Assembly (NCBI RefSeq): GCF_029212375.1
Contig: NZ_JARGNU010000022.1
Location: 1-52,672 of the forward strand
Reading direction: 5' to 3'
Length of the DNA stretch: 52,672 bases
Origin: Zhongshania sp.
GTDB taxonomy: Bacteria; Pseudomonadota; Gammaproteobacteria; Pseudomonadales; Spongiibacteraceae
In this document: one piece after another, positions 8,057 to 18,904 of the stretch
Position numbering within the stretch: position 1 is the stretch's first letter
Layout: each line of letters opens with the position of its first letter
The notes under the pieces: model-generated
What the model saw: only the letters and a program-made list of their open reading frames with translations
Database searches by the model: none
Told to the model about the DNA's origin: nothing
Translations under genes and position numbers: made by a program

Positions 8057-8136
8057 GACGGGAGACGGAAAACGCAAAAGCGACGAATCATGGAGCTTAT
8101 GTTTTTTTTCGCCCTTAGCGTCTCCCATCTCCCGTC
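8057..8136. repeat. Inverted repeat GACGGGAGA / TCTCCCGTC
   Basis: GACGGGAGACGG at 8057-8068 is repeated in inverse as TCTCCCGTC at 8128-8136, with a related AGCGTCTCCC just before it. The intervening DNA holds a T8 run (8102-8109). It sits just beyond the 3' end of the DUF2780 gene. It may be a dispersed intergenic repeat or a weak terminator; I cannot test its copy number. Confidence 0.5.
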
Positions 8137-8149
8137 AAGCCTCTCCCAA

Positions 8150-8836
8150 TCACAAAGCCCCAGAAATTGCCGCATCCAACAAAATACTCGCCTCTGGATT
8201 ACCGTTTTGCTTTAGATAATTACTACCTACATCAGTAAACTTAGGAATCATCTCCGCGCCCATGCCCAATGATTTAAATTGGGAAACCAGCTGCGCTCCT
8301 GCTTTTAAAGAAGGGTTGGAATCAGTCGCCATTTTCATCGCGCTGCCAAGCAGGCTGCTATTGGCTTGTGATTTAACTTCAGGAGCTGCGCCGAGCAAGC
8401 CGCTCACGTTGGGAATGGCGTTGGCGATGACGCTAAAGTCATTTCCAGATAACAAGCTTTGTGCTGTTTGCAGTAAGGCACCCATGCCGCCGGCAGCTTG
8501 TGAGGTGCTTACGCCGAGTGTTTGGCTTAGCAATGGCAGTAGTTGAATGCCGGTTTGAATCATGCTGCCGGTAGCGGTTTGATTGGCCGCTGCGGCGGTG
8601 TTGGCGTCGAGGGATACGCTGCTGCTTATACTTACTTCGCTGCTCGATGCCTTGCTTGTCGTTGTGCTTGTGGTGGTTGTGGTGATGCTGCCGGTATTGC
8701 CGGAGGGCGATGCCTTACTTTCTTCTGTTGGTGCTGGCTCTGGTGAGCTGAAAATACTACTTAGGCTTTCCCAAAAACCTGCATTGGCTTGTAAGCTGAA
8801 TGCGCAAAATAGGGCAATACAAAGGGCTTTTTTCAT
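8150..8836 (-). CDS. Secreted DUF2780 (VcgC/VcgE-type) protein
   Basis: This 228-residue protein has a clear Sec signal peptide, MKKALCIALFCAFSLQANA. A serine/threonine-rich low-complexity linker follows at about residues 35-75, including a run of threonines. A C-terminal helical domain of about 140 residues matches my memory of the DUF2780 family (VcgC/VcgE): LLPLLSQTLGVSTSQAAGGMGALLQ, then FKSLGMGAEMIPKFTDVGSNYL and SILLDAAISGAL. The function of this family is not known; the sequence indicates a periplasmic or exported protein. It is transcribed toward the repeats and stands alone between tRNA-Val and thrS. Confidence 0.8.
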   Translation of the reverse strand: MKKALCIALFCAFSLQANAGFWESLSSIFSSPEPAPTEESKASPSGNTGSITTTTTSTTTSKASSSEVSISSSVSLDANTAAAANQTATGSMIQTGIQLLPLLSQTLGVSTSQAAGGMGALLQTAQSLLSGNDFSVIANAIPNVSGLLGAAPEVKSQANSSLLGSAMKMATDSNPSLKAGAQLVSQFKSLGMGAEMIPKFTDVGSNYLKQNGNPEASILLDAAISGAL

Positions 8837-8998
8837 TAGGAGTTCTCGTTTTAGTCGAAGTGGGTCTGCTTACATTGGTAGTCAGCTTAGATGCATGTTC
8901 GGCGTCTCGCCACTTACCGCCGCGCCTATAAGTCAACGCCAAGCCTGTAAAGTTCAGGGGTGGCGCTCGGGAGTGCTTGATTTGCGGCGGTTTTTGGC

Positions 8999-9027
8999 TT
9001 GCGAAGCGGTGGCGCTATGGCCATAAT
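8999..9027 (+). promoter_or_regulatory. Possible sigma70 promoter of thrS operon
   Basis: -35-like TTGCGA (8999-9004), a 17-base spacer and -10-like CATAAT (9022-9027) lie 86 bases before the thrS start. The leader so defined is long enough for the autoregulatory structure known from E. coli thrS, but I did not identify tRNA-mimic arms. Confidence 0.5.
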
Positions 9028-9112
9028 AGCGGCCTTAAACCCTCTGCAGTTTTACGCTGTATTTTTACGTCACGTGACCTTTGGTAGGGGCCACCACTGA
9101 AAGGATAGTCTT

Positions 9113-11038
9113 ATGCCTGTTATTACCCTTCCAGACGCGAGTCAGCGCGTTTTTGAACACCCTGTTTCTGTTGCCGATGTTGCTATGGATATTGGCGCGG
9201 GTCTCGCCAAGGCGGCGCTTGCTGGCCGTGTGAACGGCACCTTGGTCGATACCAGTTATTTGATTTCTGATGATGCCGAGCTGGGCATTATTACAGAGCG
9301 TGATGAAGAGGGCGTGGATATTATCCGCCACTCCACCGCGCATTTACTGGCGATGGCGGTGCAGGATCTGTTTCCTGGTGCGCAGGTCACTATTGGCCCC
9401 GTAATCGAAGATGGCTTCTATTATGACTTTGCCTACGAGCGCGCCTTTACCCCAGAAGATCTAGAAAAAATTGAAGCGCGGATGACTGAATTGTCCTCTG
9501 CGGATTTGACTGTGTCGCGCAAGGTGATGAGCCGCGAAGAGGCGGTCAAGGCGTTCAGCGATTTGGGTGAAGAATACAAAGTTGAGATAATTCGAGATTT
9601 ACCGGGTGACGAAGATATTTCCGTTTACCAGCAGGGCGACTGGATGGATCTGTGTCGCGGTCCCCACGTACCTAATACCGGCAAGCTCAACGCGTTTAAA
9701 TTGACTAAGGTTGCTGGCGCCTACTGGCGTGGTGATCAGGCCAATGCCATGTTACAGCGGATTTACGGCACGGCTTGGGGCAATAAAAAGGCACTTAAAG
9801 CCTATTTGAACCGCATTGCCGAAGCTGAAAAGCGCGATCACCGTAAAGTGGCGAAAAAGCTCGATCTTTTCCATATGCAGGAAGAGGCACCGGGTATGGT
9901 CTTTTGGCACCCCAAAGGCTGGAGTGTTTATCAGGCGATTGAACAGTATATGCGCGATAAGCAGCGCAAAAATGATTACCAGGAAATTCGCACGCCTCAG
10001 GTAGTGGATATTTCCCTGTGGGAGAAGTCAGGTCACGCTGATAAATTCAGCGATGGCATGTTTACCCTCAGCGCGGATGAGCGCACTTTTGCCGTTAAGC
10101 CGATGAACTGCCCCTGCCATGTGCAGGTGTTTAATCAGGGTTTGCGCAGCTATCGTGATTTGCCATTGCGTTTGGCGGAGTTCGGCTCTTGTCACCGCAA
10201 CGAGCCATCGGGTTCGCTGCACGGTATTATGCGGGTTCGGGGTTTTACCCAAGACGACGCCCATATCTTCTGTACTGAAAATCAAATTCAGGCTGAAGTT
10301 GCCTCGTTTATCGATTTCCTTCACGAGGTGTATGCGGACTTTGGCTTTACCGAAGTGATTTATCGTCTTTCAACTCGCCCAGAGCAGCGGGTGGGTAGCG
10401 AAGAAGATTGGGATCGCGCCGAAAAAGCCTTGGCCTTGGCCCTCGATAGCAAAGGTTTGCCGTGGGAATTATTGCCCGGCGAAGGTGCTTTCTATGGTCC
10501 TAAAATTGAATTCTCATTAAAAGACTGTATCGGCCGAGTTTGGCAGCTGGGCACAATTCAGGTCGATTTCTCCATGCCGGGTCGTCTCGGTGCGCAATAT
10601 GTTGACGAAGCAGGTACTCGGCAAACACCCGTAATGTTGCACCGTGCAATTTTGGGTTCATTTGAGCGTTTTATCGGGATTTTGATCGAGCATTACGAGG
10701 GCGCTTTTCCAGTCTGGTTGGCGCCGATTCAGGCGGTGGTTTGTAATATTACGGACAATCAGGCCGAATATGTAACTAATGTGCAAGATTTATTGAGAGA
10801 TTGTGGCTTTAGGGTCGATGCGGACTTGAGAAATGAGAAGATCGGCTTTAAAATCCGCGAGCACACAATTCAGAAGGTCCCCTTCCTTTTTGTCGTTGGT
10901 GACAAAGAGGTAGAAACCCAGACTGTTTCGGTACGTGCACGTAGTGGCGAAGATTTGGGGTCAGTATCCATCAATGACCTCAGTAAACTCCTCGCAGACA
11001 GCGTAGCTAAACGCAGCCGCGCAAATTCGGAGAACTAG
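9113..11038 (+). CDS. thrS: Threonine-tRNA ligase
   Basis: ThrS (641 residues, E. coli 642) charges tRNA-Thr. An N-terminal TGS domain (residues 1-60) is followed by the editing domain with [19 protein letters not shown] and the class II catalytic core. Zinc-binding Cys is in PMNCPCH. Motif 2 is in [12 protein letters not shown] and [12 protein letters not shown]. Motif 3 is near [15 protein letters not shown]. The C-terminal anticodon-binding domain ends with a [10 protein letters not shown] segment. The start ATG follows AAGGA by 7 bases. The stop codon is only two bases before the infC start, so the two genes are almost certainly coupled. Confidence 0.98.
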   Translation: MPVITLPDASQRVFEHPVSVADVAMDIGAGLAKAALAGRVNGTLVDTSYLISDDAELGIITERDEEGVDIIRHSTAHLLAMAVQDLFPGAQVTIGPVIEDGFYYDFAYERAFTPEDLEKIEARMTELSSADLTVSRKVMSREEAVKAFSDLGEEYKVEIIRDLPGDEDISVYQQGDWMDLCRGPHVPNTGKLNAFKLTKVAGAYWRGDQANAMLQRIYGTAWGNKKALKAYLNRIAEAEKRDHRKVAKKLDLFHMQEEAPGMVFWHPKGWSVYQAIEQYMRDKQRKNDYQEIRTPQVVDISLWEKSGHADKFSDGMFTLSADERTFAVKPMNCPCHVQVFNQGLRSYRDLPLRLAEFGSCHRNEPSGSLHGIMRVRGFTQDDAHIFCTENQIQAEVASFIDFLHEVYADFGFTEVIYRLSTRPEQRVGSEEDWDRAEKALALALDSKGLPWELLPGEGAFYGPKIEFSLKDCIGRVWQLGTIQVDFSMPGRLGAQYVDEAGTRQTPVMLHRAILGSFERFIGILIEHYEGAFPVWLAPIQAVVCNITDNQAEYVTNVQDLLRDCGFRVDADLRNEKIGFKIREHTIQKVPFLFVVGDKEVETQTVSVRARSGEDLGSVSINDLSKLLADSVAKRSRANSEN

Positions 11039-11040
11039 CA

Positions 11041-11577
11041 ATTAAACGCGATAACGCAAAAGGGCGCAGCAAAAGAGCGCCGATAAACGAAGAAATTGAA
11101 GCCAATGAAGTTCGCTTAATCGACGCTGAGGGCAACCAGGTTGGCGTTGTCCCGCTTTCAGAAGCATTGAAAGCCGCGCAAGAAGCGACATTGGACTTAG
11201 TTCAGATCACTGATTCAGACCCAATTGTCTGTAAGATCATGGACTACGGCAAACATGTTTTCGAGGCCAAAAAGCAGCAAGCTGCGGCTCGAAAAAACCA
11301 AGTTCGAACTCAGGTTAAGGAAGTAAAATTCCGCCCGGGTACGGAAGATGGAGACTATCAGGTAAAACTGCGCAACCTGACACGTTTCTTGGAACACGGA
11401 GATAAAGCCAAGGTAACCCTGCGTTACCGCGGTCGTGAGATGGCCCACCAGGAATTGGGTATGCAGCTGTTGAAGCGGGTTGAAGAAGACCTTGCTGAAT
11501 TCGGTTCTGTAGAACAATTTCCAAAAATGGAAGGTCGTCAATTGACCATGGTCATTGCTCCGAAAAAGAAAAAGTAG
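11041..11577 (+). CDS. infC: Translation initiation factor IF-3 with ATT start codon
   Basis: IF-3 (178 residues) binds the 30S subunit, keeps ribosomal subunits apart and checks the start codon. Homology to the family begins upstream of the first in-frame ATG (11167): the codons from 11041 give [18 protein letters not shown] and then [13 protein letters not shown], matching the N-domain. The first codon is ATT (11041-11043), preceded by GGAG at 11029-11032 with an 8-base gap. This is the rare start known from E. coli infC, where IF-3 represses its own translation by rejecting the non-standard codon. The C-domain has [19 protein letters not shown] and [14 protein letters not shown], ending in a lysine cluster. 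Confidence 0.96.
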   Translation: MKRDNAKGRSKRAPINEEIEANEVRLIDAEGNQVGVVPLSEALKAAQEATLDLVQITDSDPIVCKIMDYGKHVFEAKKQQAAARKNQVRTQVKEVKFRPGTEDGDYQVKLRNLTRFLEHGDKAKVTLRYRGREMAHQELGMQLLKRVEEDLAEFGSVEQFPKMEGRQLTMVIAPKKKK

Positions 11578-11633
11578 TGAGCTCTTAGGGCCTACTTGAT
11601 TTAATTTACATTAAGAATGCGGAGTATCTAACG

Positions 11634-11828
11634 ATGCCAAAACAGAAAGTACACAGCGGGGCGGCAAAACGCTTCAAGAAAACCGGTAGCGGTTATAAGC
11701 GCAAAAGCGCTCATAAAAGCCACATCTTGACCAAGATGACCACCAAACGTAAGCGTCAGCTACGTGGCACTAGTGCAGTCCATAAGTCGGACAAAGTTCT
11801 GGTTGACCGCATGTTGCGCGCCATCTGA
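11634..11828 (+). CDS. rpmI: Large ribosomal subunit protein bL35
   Basis: A 64-residue, highly basic protein, the normal length for bL35. The family core [16 protein letters not shown] is followed by [11 protein letters not shown] and [11 protein letters not shown]. It lies between infC and rplT as in nearly all bacteria. A GGAG Shine-Dalgarno precedes the ATG. Confidence 0.98.
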   Translation: MPKQKVHSGAAKRFKKTGSGYKRKSAHKSHILTKMTTKRKRQLRGTSAVHKSDKVLVDRMLRAI

Positions 11829-11859
11829 TTAACGTCATCAAGATTAAGAGGAATATTCT

Positions 11860-12216
11860 ATGCCCCGCGTAAAACGTGGTGTGACCGCACACCGTCGTCA
11901 TAAAAAGATTCTGAAACAAGCCAAGGGTTACTATGGTGCCCGTTCACGTATTTACCGTGTTGCAAAACAGGCGGTAATTAAAGCGGGTCAATACGCTTAC
12001 CGTGACCGTCGTGCCAAGAAACGTGTTTTCCGCGCTTTGTGGATCACGCGTATTAACGCTGGATCACGTGCTAATGGCCTGAGCTATAGCCGTTTGATCG
12101 CTGGTTTGAAAAAAGCAGATATCGCTTTAGACCGTCGCGTATTGGCCGATTTGGCCGTACACGACAAAGAAGCCTTTGCTGTTATCGTAGAACGCGCGAA
12201 AACAGCCTTAGCTTAA
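11860..12216 (+). CDS. rplT: Large ribosomal subunit protein bL20
   Basis: A 118-residue basic protein starting [16 protein letters not shown], with [18 protein letters not shown] and [18 protein letters not shown], all typical of bL20. It is an early 50S assembly protein and in E. coli represses translation of the rpmI-rplT mRNA. It is spaced 31 bases after rpmI with an AGAGGAA Shine-Dalgarno. Confidence 0.98.
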   Translation: MPRVKRGVTAHRRHKKILKQAKGYYGARSRIYRVAKQAVIKAGQYAYRDRRAKKRVFRALWITRINAGSRANGLSYSRLIAGLKKADIALDRRVLADLAVHDKEAFAVIVERAKTALA

Positions 12217-12225
12217 AAAGCGATA

Positions 12226-12297
12226 GGCCGTTGCGTAGCGGCCATATAGCTTTGTTTTACTATAGGGAAAGGGCTTATGCCCTTTCCCTATTTTGTT
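12226..12297 (+). terminator. Two hairpins including a terminator between rplT and pheS
   Basis: The first hairpin is GGCCG 12226-12230 with CGGCC 12239-12243, extended by outer complementary bases. The second is a perfect 13-base stem (12262-12274 with 12279-12291, loop TTAT) followed by TTTTGTTT, a rho-independent terminator. In E. coli pheST is controlled by attenuation at a similar place, but I see no leader peptide with phenylalanine codons here. This is therefore called only as an operon-internal terminator that may be read through. Confidence 0.8.
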
Positions 12298-12343
12298 TCT
12301 GACACAGTAAATTTAGCCACGCTGCAGTGCGGCGGGGCATTAG

Positions 12344-13381
<1,038 letters not shown>

Positions 13382-13417
13382 AACAGCCTCAGCGACAATT
13401 TTCAAAACGGATAGCAT

Positions 13418-15784
13418 ATGAAATTTAGTGAACAGTGGTTGCGAGAGTGGGTTAACCCCGCCGTTGGCACCGACGAGTTAGCGGCGCAAATTACCATGGC
13501 CGGTCTAGAAGTGGACGCCATTGATCCGGTAGCCGGTGTATTCTCTGGCGTTGTAGTGGCTGAGATTGTGGCAACAGCGCCGCACCCCGATGCCGAAAAA
13601 TTGCAGGTTTGTCGTGTTAATGCTGGCAGCGAAGAAGTGCAGATAGTCTGCGGCGCCGCCAATGCTCGTCCCGGTATAAAGGTACCGCTGGCGACCTTGG
13701 GCGCGGTATTGCCCGGTGATTTCAAAATCAAGAAAGCCAAGCTGCGGGGCGTTGAGTCCTTCGGTATGCTCTGTGCAGAAGAAGAGCTAGGCTTGGCAGA
13801 GAAATCCGATGGCCTGATGGAGCTGCCTCTAGACGCGCCAGTCGGTGAGGATATTCGCGCTTTTCTTGGTTTAGACGATTCGATTATCGAATTGGGTCTA
13901 ACCCCGAATCGCGCCGACTGCTTGAGTGTTCGCGGTATTGCTCGCGAAGCGGCAGTGCTCAATGATATCGCTTTTGCTGATTTAGATATCGCGGCAGTGG
14001 CGGCAGTTAACGACAGTCAGCTGCCCATTCGGGTTGAGGCTGGCGCTGATTGCCCTCGCTATGCGGGCCGTGTTATTCGCAATGTCGATGTGTCTAAGTC
14101 CAGCCCGCTGTGGCTGCAGGAAAAACTCCGCCGCTGTGGTTTGCGCAGTATCGACGCGGTGGTCGATGTCACCAACTTCATTCTGGTGGAATTGGGCCAG
14201 CCCATGCACGCCTTTGACTTAGATAAACTCAATGGTGGGGTGGTAGTACGGCACTCAAAGGCTGATGAGTCTTTGGAATTGCTCGACGGCCAAACGCTAA
14301 CCCTGCGCGAAGGCAGTTTGCTAATCGCCGACGAACAGCAGCCCCTCGCGCTCGCCGGTATTATGGGTGGCGAAGTGTCCTCGGTGACTTCTGCGACTCA
14401 GAACCTGTTTTTAGAAGCGGCCTTCTTTACGCCTGATTTATTGGCGGGACGGGCGCGGTCTTACGGCTTGCATACCGATTCCTCGCATCGCTTTGAGCGC
14501 GGCGTCGACTTTGAGCTGCCTGCACGGGCCATAGAGCGCGCTACAGCGCTGATTGTTGCGATATGTGGCGGTGAGCCAGGGCCGGTATCGGTTGTCGACT
14601 CAGCGTCTATGCCTGAACGTAAGGCGATTCTGCTGCGTGAAAAGCGCATTGCCAAAGTGCTGGGCATGGACATGGCTGCCAGCGACGTAGAATCCATTCT
14701 CGCGGGTTTAGGTTTGACGGTAACGCGTGTTGAGGGTGGCTGGGAAGTGATTGCGCCGAGCTGGCGTTTTGATATCAGCATTGAAGTCGATTTACTCGAA
14801 GAGCTGGCGCGGATTTACGGCTATAACCGCCTGCCAGTGCGGCCGATTCAAGATGCGCTGACTATTCGCCCAGCGACGGAAAGCAAGCGCAGCCTGAGCG
14901 CGTTGCGTCAGCAATTGGTTGCCCGTGGCTATCAAGAGGCGGTGACTTACAGTTTTATTGATCCCGCAATGCATAAGGCGATGGCCGAGGGTGTGGAAGG
15001 TGTTGAGCTACTCAACCCAATTTCTGCCGATATGTCGGTTATGCGCACTAGCTTATTACCCGGTTTGATAAAAACCGCCATGCACAATGCCAAACGCCAG
15101 CAGCCGCGTATCCGCATCTTTGAAGCGGGTCAGCGTTTTGTGAAGGGCGATAACGGCTTACAGCAAATTCCAACCTTAGCGGCACTCATTACTGGTCGCC
15201 GCACTGCTGAAAGTTGGAATGAAAACGGCGAATTAGTCGATTTTTATGATCTTAAGGGTGACTTAGAGAGCTTACTGTCTGTTGCTGCTGGTGAAATCAC
15301 CTTCGCGCCGGGCAGTTATGCGGCCCTGCACCCAGGTCAGTGCGCCGATGTGTTTTGCGATAACGTGCTAATTGGCCGTATTGGCGCTCTGCACCCCAGC
15401 TTGCAAGCCCAGTGGGATATGGTCAATCCGGTGTATTTGTTTGAGATTGATCAGCAGCCGGTATTGGCTCGCGACGTGCCTAAATTCAGTGAATTGTCTA
15501 AATTCCCTGAGGTGCGGCGGGATCTGGCCTTGATCGTTGCTCGCGAATTACCCGCAGCCGACGTGCTGCAGGCAATTAGAGGCGCGGCGGGGGATTGCCT
15601 TAGTGACTTGAAGCTGTTTGACCTCTATCAAGGTAAAGGCATTGATCCTGAAAGAAAAAGTTTGGCTGTGGGCTTGACGTTCAGGCATACATCACGCACT
15701 CTGAATGAGGAAGAGGTTAATCAATCTGTTGCGGCAGTTGTGCAAACCTTGCAGGAGGCATTTGGCGCAAGTTTAAGGAACTAG
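13418..15784 (+). CDS. pheT: Phenylalanine-tRNA ligase beta subunit
   Basis: PheT (788 residues, E. coli 795) carries tRNA recognition and editing. The order is: the start [14 protein letters not shown], an OB-fold tRNA-binding domain (about 39-148), and the B3/B4 editing domain with [21 protein letters not shown]5 and the catalytic-like module follow ([17 protein letters not shown]). The C-terminal FDX-ACB anticodon-binding domain carries [12 protein letters not shown] and [16 protein letters not shown]. It ends one base before the GTG/ATG region of ihfA, so the two genes are translationally linked. Confidence 0.98.
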   Translation: MKFSEQWLREWVNPAVGTDELAAQITMAGLEVDAIDPVAGVFSGVVVAEIVATAPHPDAEKLQVCRVNAGSEEVQIVCGAANARPGIKVPLATLGAVLPGDFKIKKAKLRGVESFGMLCAEEELGLAEKSDGLMELPLDAPVGEDIRAFLGLDDSIIELGLTPNRADCLSVRGIAREAAVLNDIAFADLDIAAVAAVNDSQLPIRVEAGADCPRYAGRVIRNVDVSKSSPLWLQEKLRRCGLRSIDAVVDVTNFILVELGQPMHAFDLDKLNGGVVVRHSKADESLELLDGQTLTLREGSLLIADEQQPLALAGIMGGEVSSVTSATQNLFLEAAFFTPDLLAGRARSYGLHTDSSHRFERGVDFELPARAIERATALIVAICGGEPGPVSVVDSASMPERKAILLREKRIAKVLGMDMAASDVESILAGLGLTVTRVEGGWEVIAPSWRFDISIEVDLLEELARIYGYNRLPVRPIQDALTIRPATESKRSLSALRQQLVARGYQEAVTYSFIDPAMHKAMAEGVEGVELLNPISADMSVMRTSLLPGLIKTAMHNAKRQQPRIRIFEAGQRFVKGDNGLQQIPTLAALITGRRTAESWNENGELVDFYDLKGDLESLLSVAAGEITFAPGSYAALHPGQCADVFCDNVLIGRIGALHPSLQAQWDMVNPVYLFEIDQQPVLARDVPKFSELSKFPEVRRDLALIVARELPAADVLQAIRGAAGDCLSDLKLFDLYQGKGIDPERKSLAVGLTFRHTSRTLNEEEVNQSVAAVVQTLQEAFGASLRN

Positions 15785-15788
15785 TGTG

Positions 15789-16091
15789 ATGACGTCCCTC
15801 ACTAAAGCAGAAATGGCCGAACGGTTATACGAAGAGCTAGGCTTTAATAAGCGTGAGGCGAAAGAGCTCGTGGAGTTGTTTTTTGAGCAGATTCGTCTCT
15901 GTTTGGAGAATAACGAGCAGGTTAAGATTTCCGGTTTCGGTAATTTTGACCTCCGCGACAAGAGTCAGCGCCCCGGGCGTAACCCCAAAACGGGAGAGGA
16001 GATTCCAATCTCTGCTCGTCGCGTGGTGACATTTAGGCCCGGCCAAAAATTAAAATCCAGGGTAGAGGACTATGCTGGAACCAAGTCATAA
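15789..16091 (+). CDS. ihfA: Integration host factor alpha subunit
   Basis: IHF-alpha (100 residues) forms with IHF-beta a DNA-bending heterodimer used in recombination, replication and promoter architecture. Family motifs are [18 protein letters not shown], the [13 protein letters not shown] beta-sheet and the DNA-binding arm [24 protein letters not shown] at 15786 would add one residue; the ATG at 15789 matches other IhfA N-termini and has AAGGA about 9 bases before it. Its 3' end overlaps the MerR-type gene by 20 bases. Confidence 0.96.
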   Translation: MTSLTKAEMAERLYEELGFNKREAKELVELFFEQIRLCLENNEQVKISGFGNFDLRDKSQRPGRNPKTGEEIPISARRVVTFRPGQKLKSRVEDYAGTKS

Positions 16092-16428
16092 CGACGAATT
16101 ACCGCCTATACCAGGTAAGCGCTATTTCACTATTGGTGAAGTAAGTGAGCTGTGCTGTGTGAAACCCCATGTTCTTCGTTATTGGGAACAGGAATTCCCG
16201 CAGCTAACACCGGTAAAACGGCGCGGAAATCGTCGCTATTATCAGCATCAAGACGTGTTGATGATTAGGCAGATTCGCAGCTTTTTGTACGAAGAGGGCT
16301 ACACCATTGGTGGCGCTCGGCAGCGTATGTCTGGTGAAGTTGCTAAAGAAGAATCCTCACAGGCGCGGCAAGTTATTCGGCAAATGCTCGGTGAATTAGA
16401 AGAAGTCGCAAAACTTCTCAAAAGATAG
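16072..16428 (+). CDS. MerR-family transcriptional regulator downstream of ihfA
   Basis: This 118-residue protein has a MerR-type winged helix-turn-helix: [28 protein letters not shown] followed by [31 protein letters not shown] short helical C-terminus lacks an obvious effector-binding domain or metal-binding cysteines. The gene after ihfA in many gammaproteobacteria, including pseudomonads, is of this type. The target is unknown. It overlaps ihfA by 20 bases, so it belongs to the same transcript, and the tRNA-Pro promoter lies at its 3' end. Confidence 0.92.
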   Translation: MLEPSHNDELPPIPGKRYFTIGEVSELCCVKPHVLRYWEQEFPQLTPVKRRGNRRYYQHQDVLMIRQIRSFLYEEGYTIGGARQRMSGEVAKEESSQARQVIRQMLGELEEVAKLLKR

Positions 16429-16457
16429 TTCACTAAATCAATACGTTGGGGTATCAT
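16429..16457 (+). promoter_or_regulatory. Sigma70 promoter of tRNA-Pro
   Basis: -35 TTCACT (16429-16434), 17-base spacer, -10 TATCAT (16452-16457), 15 bases before the mature tRNA 5' end. It begins at the stop of the MerR-type gene. Confidence 0.65.
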
Positions 16458-16471
16458 GCCACCCCTCAAAT

Positions 16472-16548
16472 CGGGGCGTAGCGCAGTCTGGTAGCGCACC
16501 ACACTGGGGGTGTGGGGGTCGCAGGTTCGAATCCTGCCGTTCCGACCA
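16472..16548 (+). tRNA. tRNA-Pro(GGG)
   Basis: Complete tRNA with encoded CCA. The anticodon stem CCACA/TGTGG closes the loop CTGGGGG, placing anticodon GGG at 16506-16508. The acceptor CGGGGCG pairs with CGTTCCG using two G-T wobbles. Confidence 0.95.
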
Positions 16549-16554
16549 TATTTG

Positions 16555-16578
16555 AAAAAACAGTCACTTTGGTGGCTG
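16555..16578 (+). terminator. Rho-independent terminator of tRNA-Pro
   Basis: AAAAAACAG and CAC arms pair with GTG and CTGTTTTTT around a TTTG loop, with one internal mismatch, ending in a T run. Confidence 0.85.
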
Positions 16579-16677
16579 TTTTTTTTGCCTAAACAAAGCT
16601 GAGTTCTGTTGCCGAAAATTACAGGGGCGGGCTCATGAATTTACTAACGCCCCTGTAATGCTTTGTGGTTGTGCGGC

Positions 16678-17802
16678 TTATCGCTTTTTAAGGATTAAGC
16701 TGCCGATAGAATAACCCGCTCCAAACGAGCAAATTACGCCAATATCACCAGCGCTTAAATCCTCGTGGTGTTTGGCAAACGCAATAATAGATCCCGCGGA
16801 AGCGGTATTTGCATACTCGTCTAACACAATAGGCGCCTCTTCAAGGCTTGCGTCACGGCCTAGTAAGCGTCTGCTTATCAGTAGGTTCATGTTGATATTG
16901 GCTTGGTGTAGCCACCAGCGCTTTAATTCCGACACTTGAATGCCTTGGCTCTGTAAATGGCTTTCAATATGGTCGGCTGCCATTGGGCAAACTTCTTTAA
17001 ATACTTTGCGGCCATTTTGGTGAAATAGCTTATCGGCTGAATAGGGGTCTTCGTCCGTTGTACGTGTTACGTAGCCAAAGTTGGAGCGAATGTTGTTGGA
17101 GTAGGACGTGACACTTTTTGTGCTAAGTATATCGAATGCGTGGGTAGACACGCACGTTTCGCTGCTTTCGACCACAATGGCAGTTGCGACATCACCAAAG
17201 ATGAAGTGTGAGTCTCTGTCCATATAATTAACTTGGGGGGAGGTGAGCTCTGGGTTGATGACAAGCACGCCCTTTGATGTTCCTGCTTTAACGGCGTCAA
17301 CCGCTCTTTGTAAGCCAAAGGTGGCAGCGGAGCAGGCAACGAGCATGTCAAAGCCAAAACCTTCGATTCCCAACGCCGCTTGTACTTCGATGGCGATGGC
17401 CGGATACGCGCGCTGTGTGTAGGCGCAGGACACGATCACCATATCAATGTCGGCGGCGGTTTTATTTGCGGCCGCCAGCGCTGCTTTTGCCGCAGAAATC
17501 GCCATTTCAGCTTGGTGAGAGACTTCGTCGTCGCCGCGTACTTCCAGTATCGGGCGCATGCGGTTTATGTCTAAGGTGCCTTCTTTTGAATAGATATACC
17601 GATTCTTAATGCCGGACACTTTTTCGATGAAGTCTGCGCTAGAAAGCGGTTTTTCTTCAAGCTCTCCTGCGGCGATGGCATTTTGATTCTCAAGATTGAA
17701 GTGTTCAGCCCAAGCGTTGTAACTGCTTACGAGCTCTTCATTGCTAATGCTATGTGTTGGAGTCCACAGGCCCACCCCGCTAATGACGACAGAGGAGTTC
17801 AT
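16678..17802 (-). CDS. Beta-ketoacyl-ACP synthase III family protein
   Basis: A FabH-like condensing enzyme of 374 residues, longer than housekeeping FabH (about 320). The thiolase-fold triad is visible: C157 in LVACSAATFG, H299 in WWLHQANIN and N332 in EYANTASAG. A glycine-rich C-terminal SFGAGYSIGS closes the fold. The N-terminal 60-residue region with extra helix (NAWAEHFNLENQN) and IKNRYIY resembles a FabH-like subfamily used for non-standard primers. The substrate cannot be read. I chose ATG 17802 because TCCTT (minus-strand AAGGA) lies 8 bases upstream; the frame extends 8 codons further without support. It stands alone, with a phosphatase gene downstream of no clear linkage. Confidence 0.9.
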   Translation of the reverse strand: MNSSVVISGVGLWTPTHSISNEELVSSYNAWAEHFNLENQNAIAAGELEEKPLSSADFIEKVSGIKNRYIYSKEGTLDINRMRPILEVRGDDEVSHQAEMAISAAKAALAAANKTAADIDMVIVSCAYTQRAYPAIAIEVQAALGIEGFGFDMLVACSAATFGLQRAVDAVKAGTSKGVLVINPELTSPQVNYMDRDSHFIFGDVATAIVVESSETCVSTHAFDILSTKSVTSYSNNIRSNFGYVTRTTDEDPYSADKLFHQNGRKVFKEVCPMAADHIESHLQSQGIQVSELKRWWLHQANINMNLLISRRLLGRDASLEEAPIVLDEYANTASAGSIIAFAKHHEDLSAGDIGVICSFGAGYSIGSLILKKR

Positions 17803-18118
17803 TTGATTGATCCTTATGTATTTCATTTAGTGTATTGGTCAAAGTGTGACCGACATGGCGCATACAGTCCATATGTTGAAATAACAAAAGGGAAATGACA
17901 TTAATATTAAATGTTGGCAGCTGTTATGTTATGGGGCGCGTTGGCGAGACGGTAGTTTTCAGTGGGCTGATAGCCTTGGAGGCAAAGTGTGGTGGCTAAC
18001 TGTAGGCATTAACTATCAGGCTTTGCTTTATCGGAGGGGTTGGCGTTGCGAGCGCGGCCTATATCGTGACTGGGGCGGCTTAATTTAAGGCTGGGGCTGA
18101 GTGTTTGTGGCCTTAGAA
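17803..18118. other. Gene-free spacer, nothing identified
   Basis: 316 bases between the 5' end of the ketosynthase gene and the 3' end of the phosphatase gene. I see only the ketosynthase ribosome-binding site at 17811-17815 and no clear RNA, repeat or terminator. Confidence 0.4.
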
Positions 18119-18904
18119 TTATTCAACATAGCGCTGTTTTAGCTGTTCACGCTTTTGGCTGCATAGGCCGAGTTCCTTTTCCAAGTATTCGTCTGTTGAG
18201 CTGTAGCGCTCGTCAATGGCGCTGAATGCCGCCTCGAGAAATTCCCGCCGAGTGGATGTTAGGGTTGCAAATAAGTCCATGTCAACGTCGGGGTAATTGC
18301 GGGCATATTTTTTGGCGAGGTATTCTAGCTCGCCAGCCGGGGGGTAGTACTGCGCCGTTAGGAGGTAGTCATCCATAATAACGTCGCGTGGTACGTTCAG
18401 CGCCGACAGAATTAGGGCGGCGGCAAAGCCGGTGCGATCTTTGCCGGCAGAACAGTGGAAGAGGAATGCGCCGTCGCTATTGCCTAGTAGTAACTCGAAC
18501 ATATGTCGGTAGGTGTGGCTGTGATTTAGTACAAACTCGCGGTTTATTTGTTGCATCCAGCTCGACATTTGACCTGCGCCGATACTGCTAATATCGATAA
18601 TGTTTTGCTGATTGCCAGGGCTGATACTGAGGTTGTGAATGATCGCTTTGGGCATGTTTGCCAGCTTACTAATATCCTGCTGGTATTCGTTGGGATTGCG
18701 AAAATCGCAGACAACGCGGATGTCGAACTGCTCTAAAACGGTTTGATCGTTAGCGCTGAGGTTAGAAAGGCGGCCGCCCCTAAGGAGTTTTTTCCAGCGT
18801 GTAAAGCCGCCATCGTCTGTTTGGTAGCCGCCTAGATCACGGATATTGGGGGCACCTTCAAGCGGAAGCCGTCGAGTATACTGAATGTTATTTTGGCCGA
18901 TCAT
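18119..18904 (-). CDS. Protein tyrosine phosphatase (Tyr_phosphatase_3-like)
   Basis: A 261-residue cysteine phosphatase of the family that includes mycobacterial PtpB-like enzymes. The P-loop FHCSAGKDRTGFAAALIL has the Cys nucleophile and Arg of the CX5R signature. The N-terminal NIRDLGGYQT motif and RGGRLSNLSANDQ are also typical, as is VCDFRNPNEY. There is no signal peptide, so it is cytoplasmic; it may act on phosphotyrosine or phosphoinositides. The ATG 18904 is preceded by GGAAG at about 9 bases; a TTG 7 codons upstream is less likely. Confidence 0.9.
   Translation of the reverse strand: MIGQNNIQYTRRLPLEGAPNIRDLGGYQTDDGGFTRWKKLLRGGRLSNLSANDQTVLEQFDIRVVCDFRNPNEYQQDISKLANMPKAIIHNLSISPGNQQNIIDISSIGAGQMSSWMQQINREFVLNHSHTYRHMFELLLGNSDGAFLFHCSAGKDRTGFAAALILSALNVPRDVIMDDYLLTAQYYPPAGELEYLAKKYARNYPDVDMDLFATLTSTRREFLEAAFSAIDERYSSTDEYLEKELGLCSQKREQLKQRYVE

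Noticed and set aside
7894-8175. 93-codon minus-strand frame
   Set aside because: It covers the tandem repeats and the inverted repeat and overlaps the DUF2780 3' end; composition is not gene-like.
12217-12297. Phenylalanine attenuator with leader peptide for pheST
   Set aside because: A terminator is clear, but there is no start codon or phenylalanine-rich leader frame before it.
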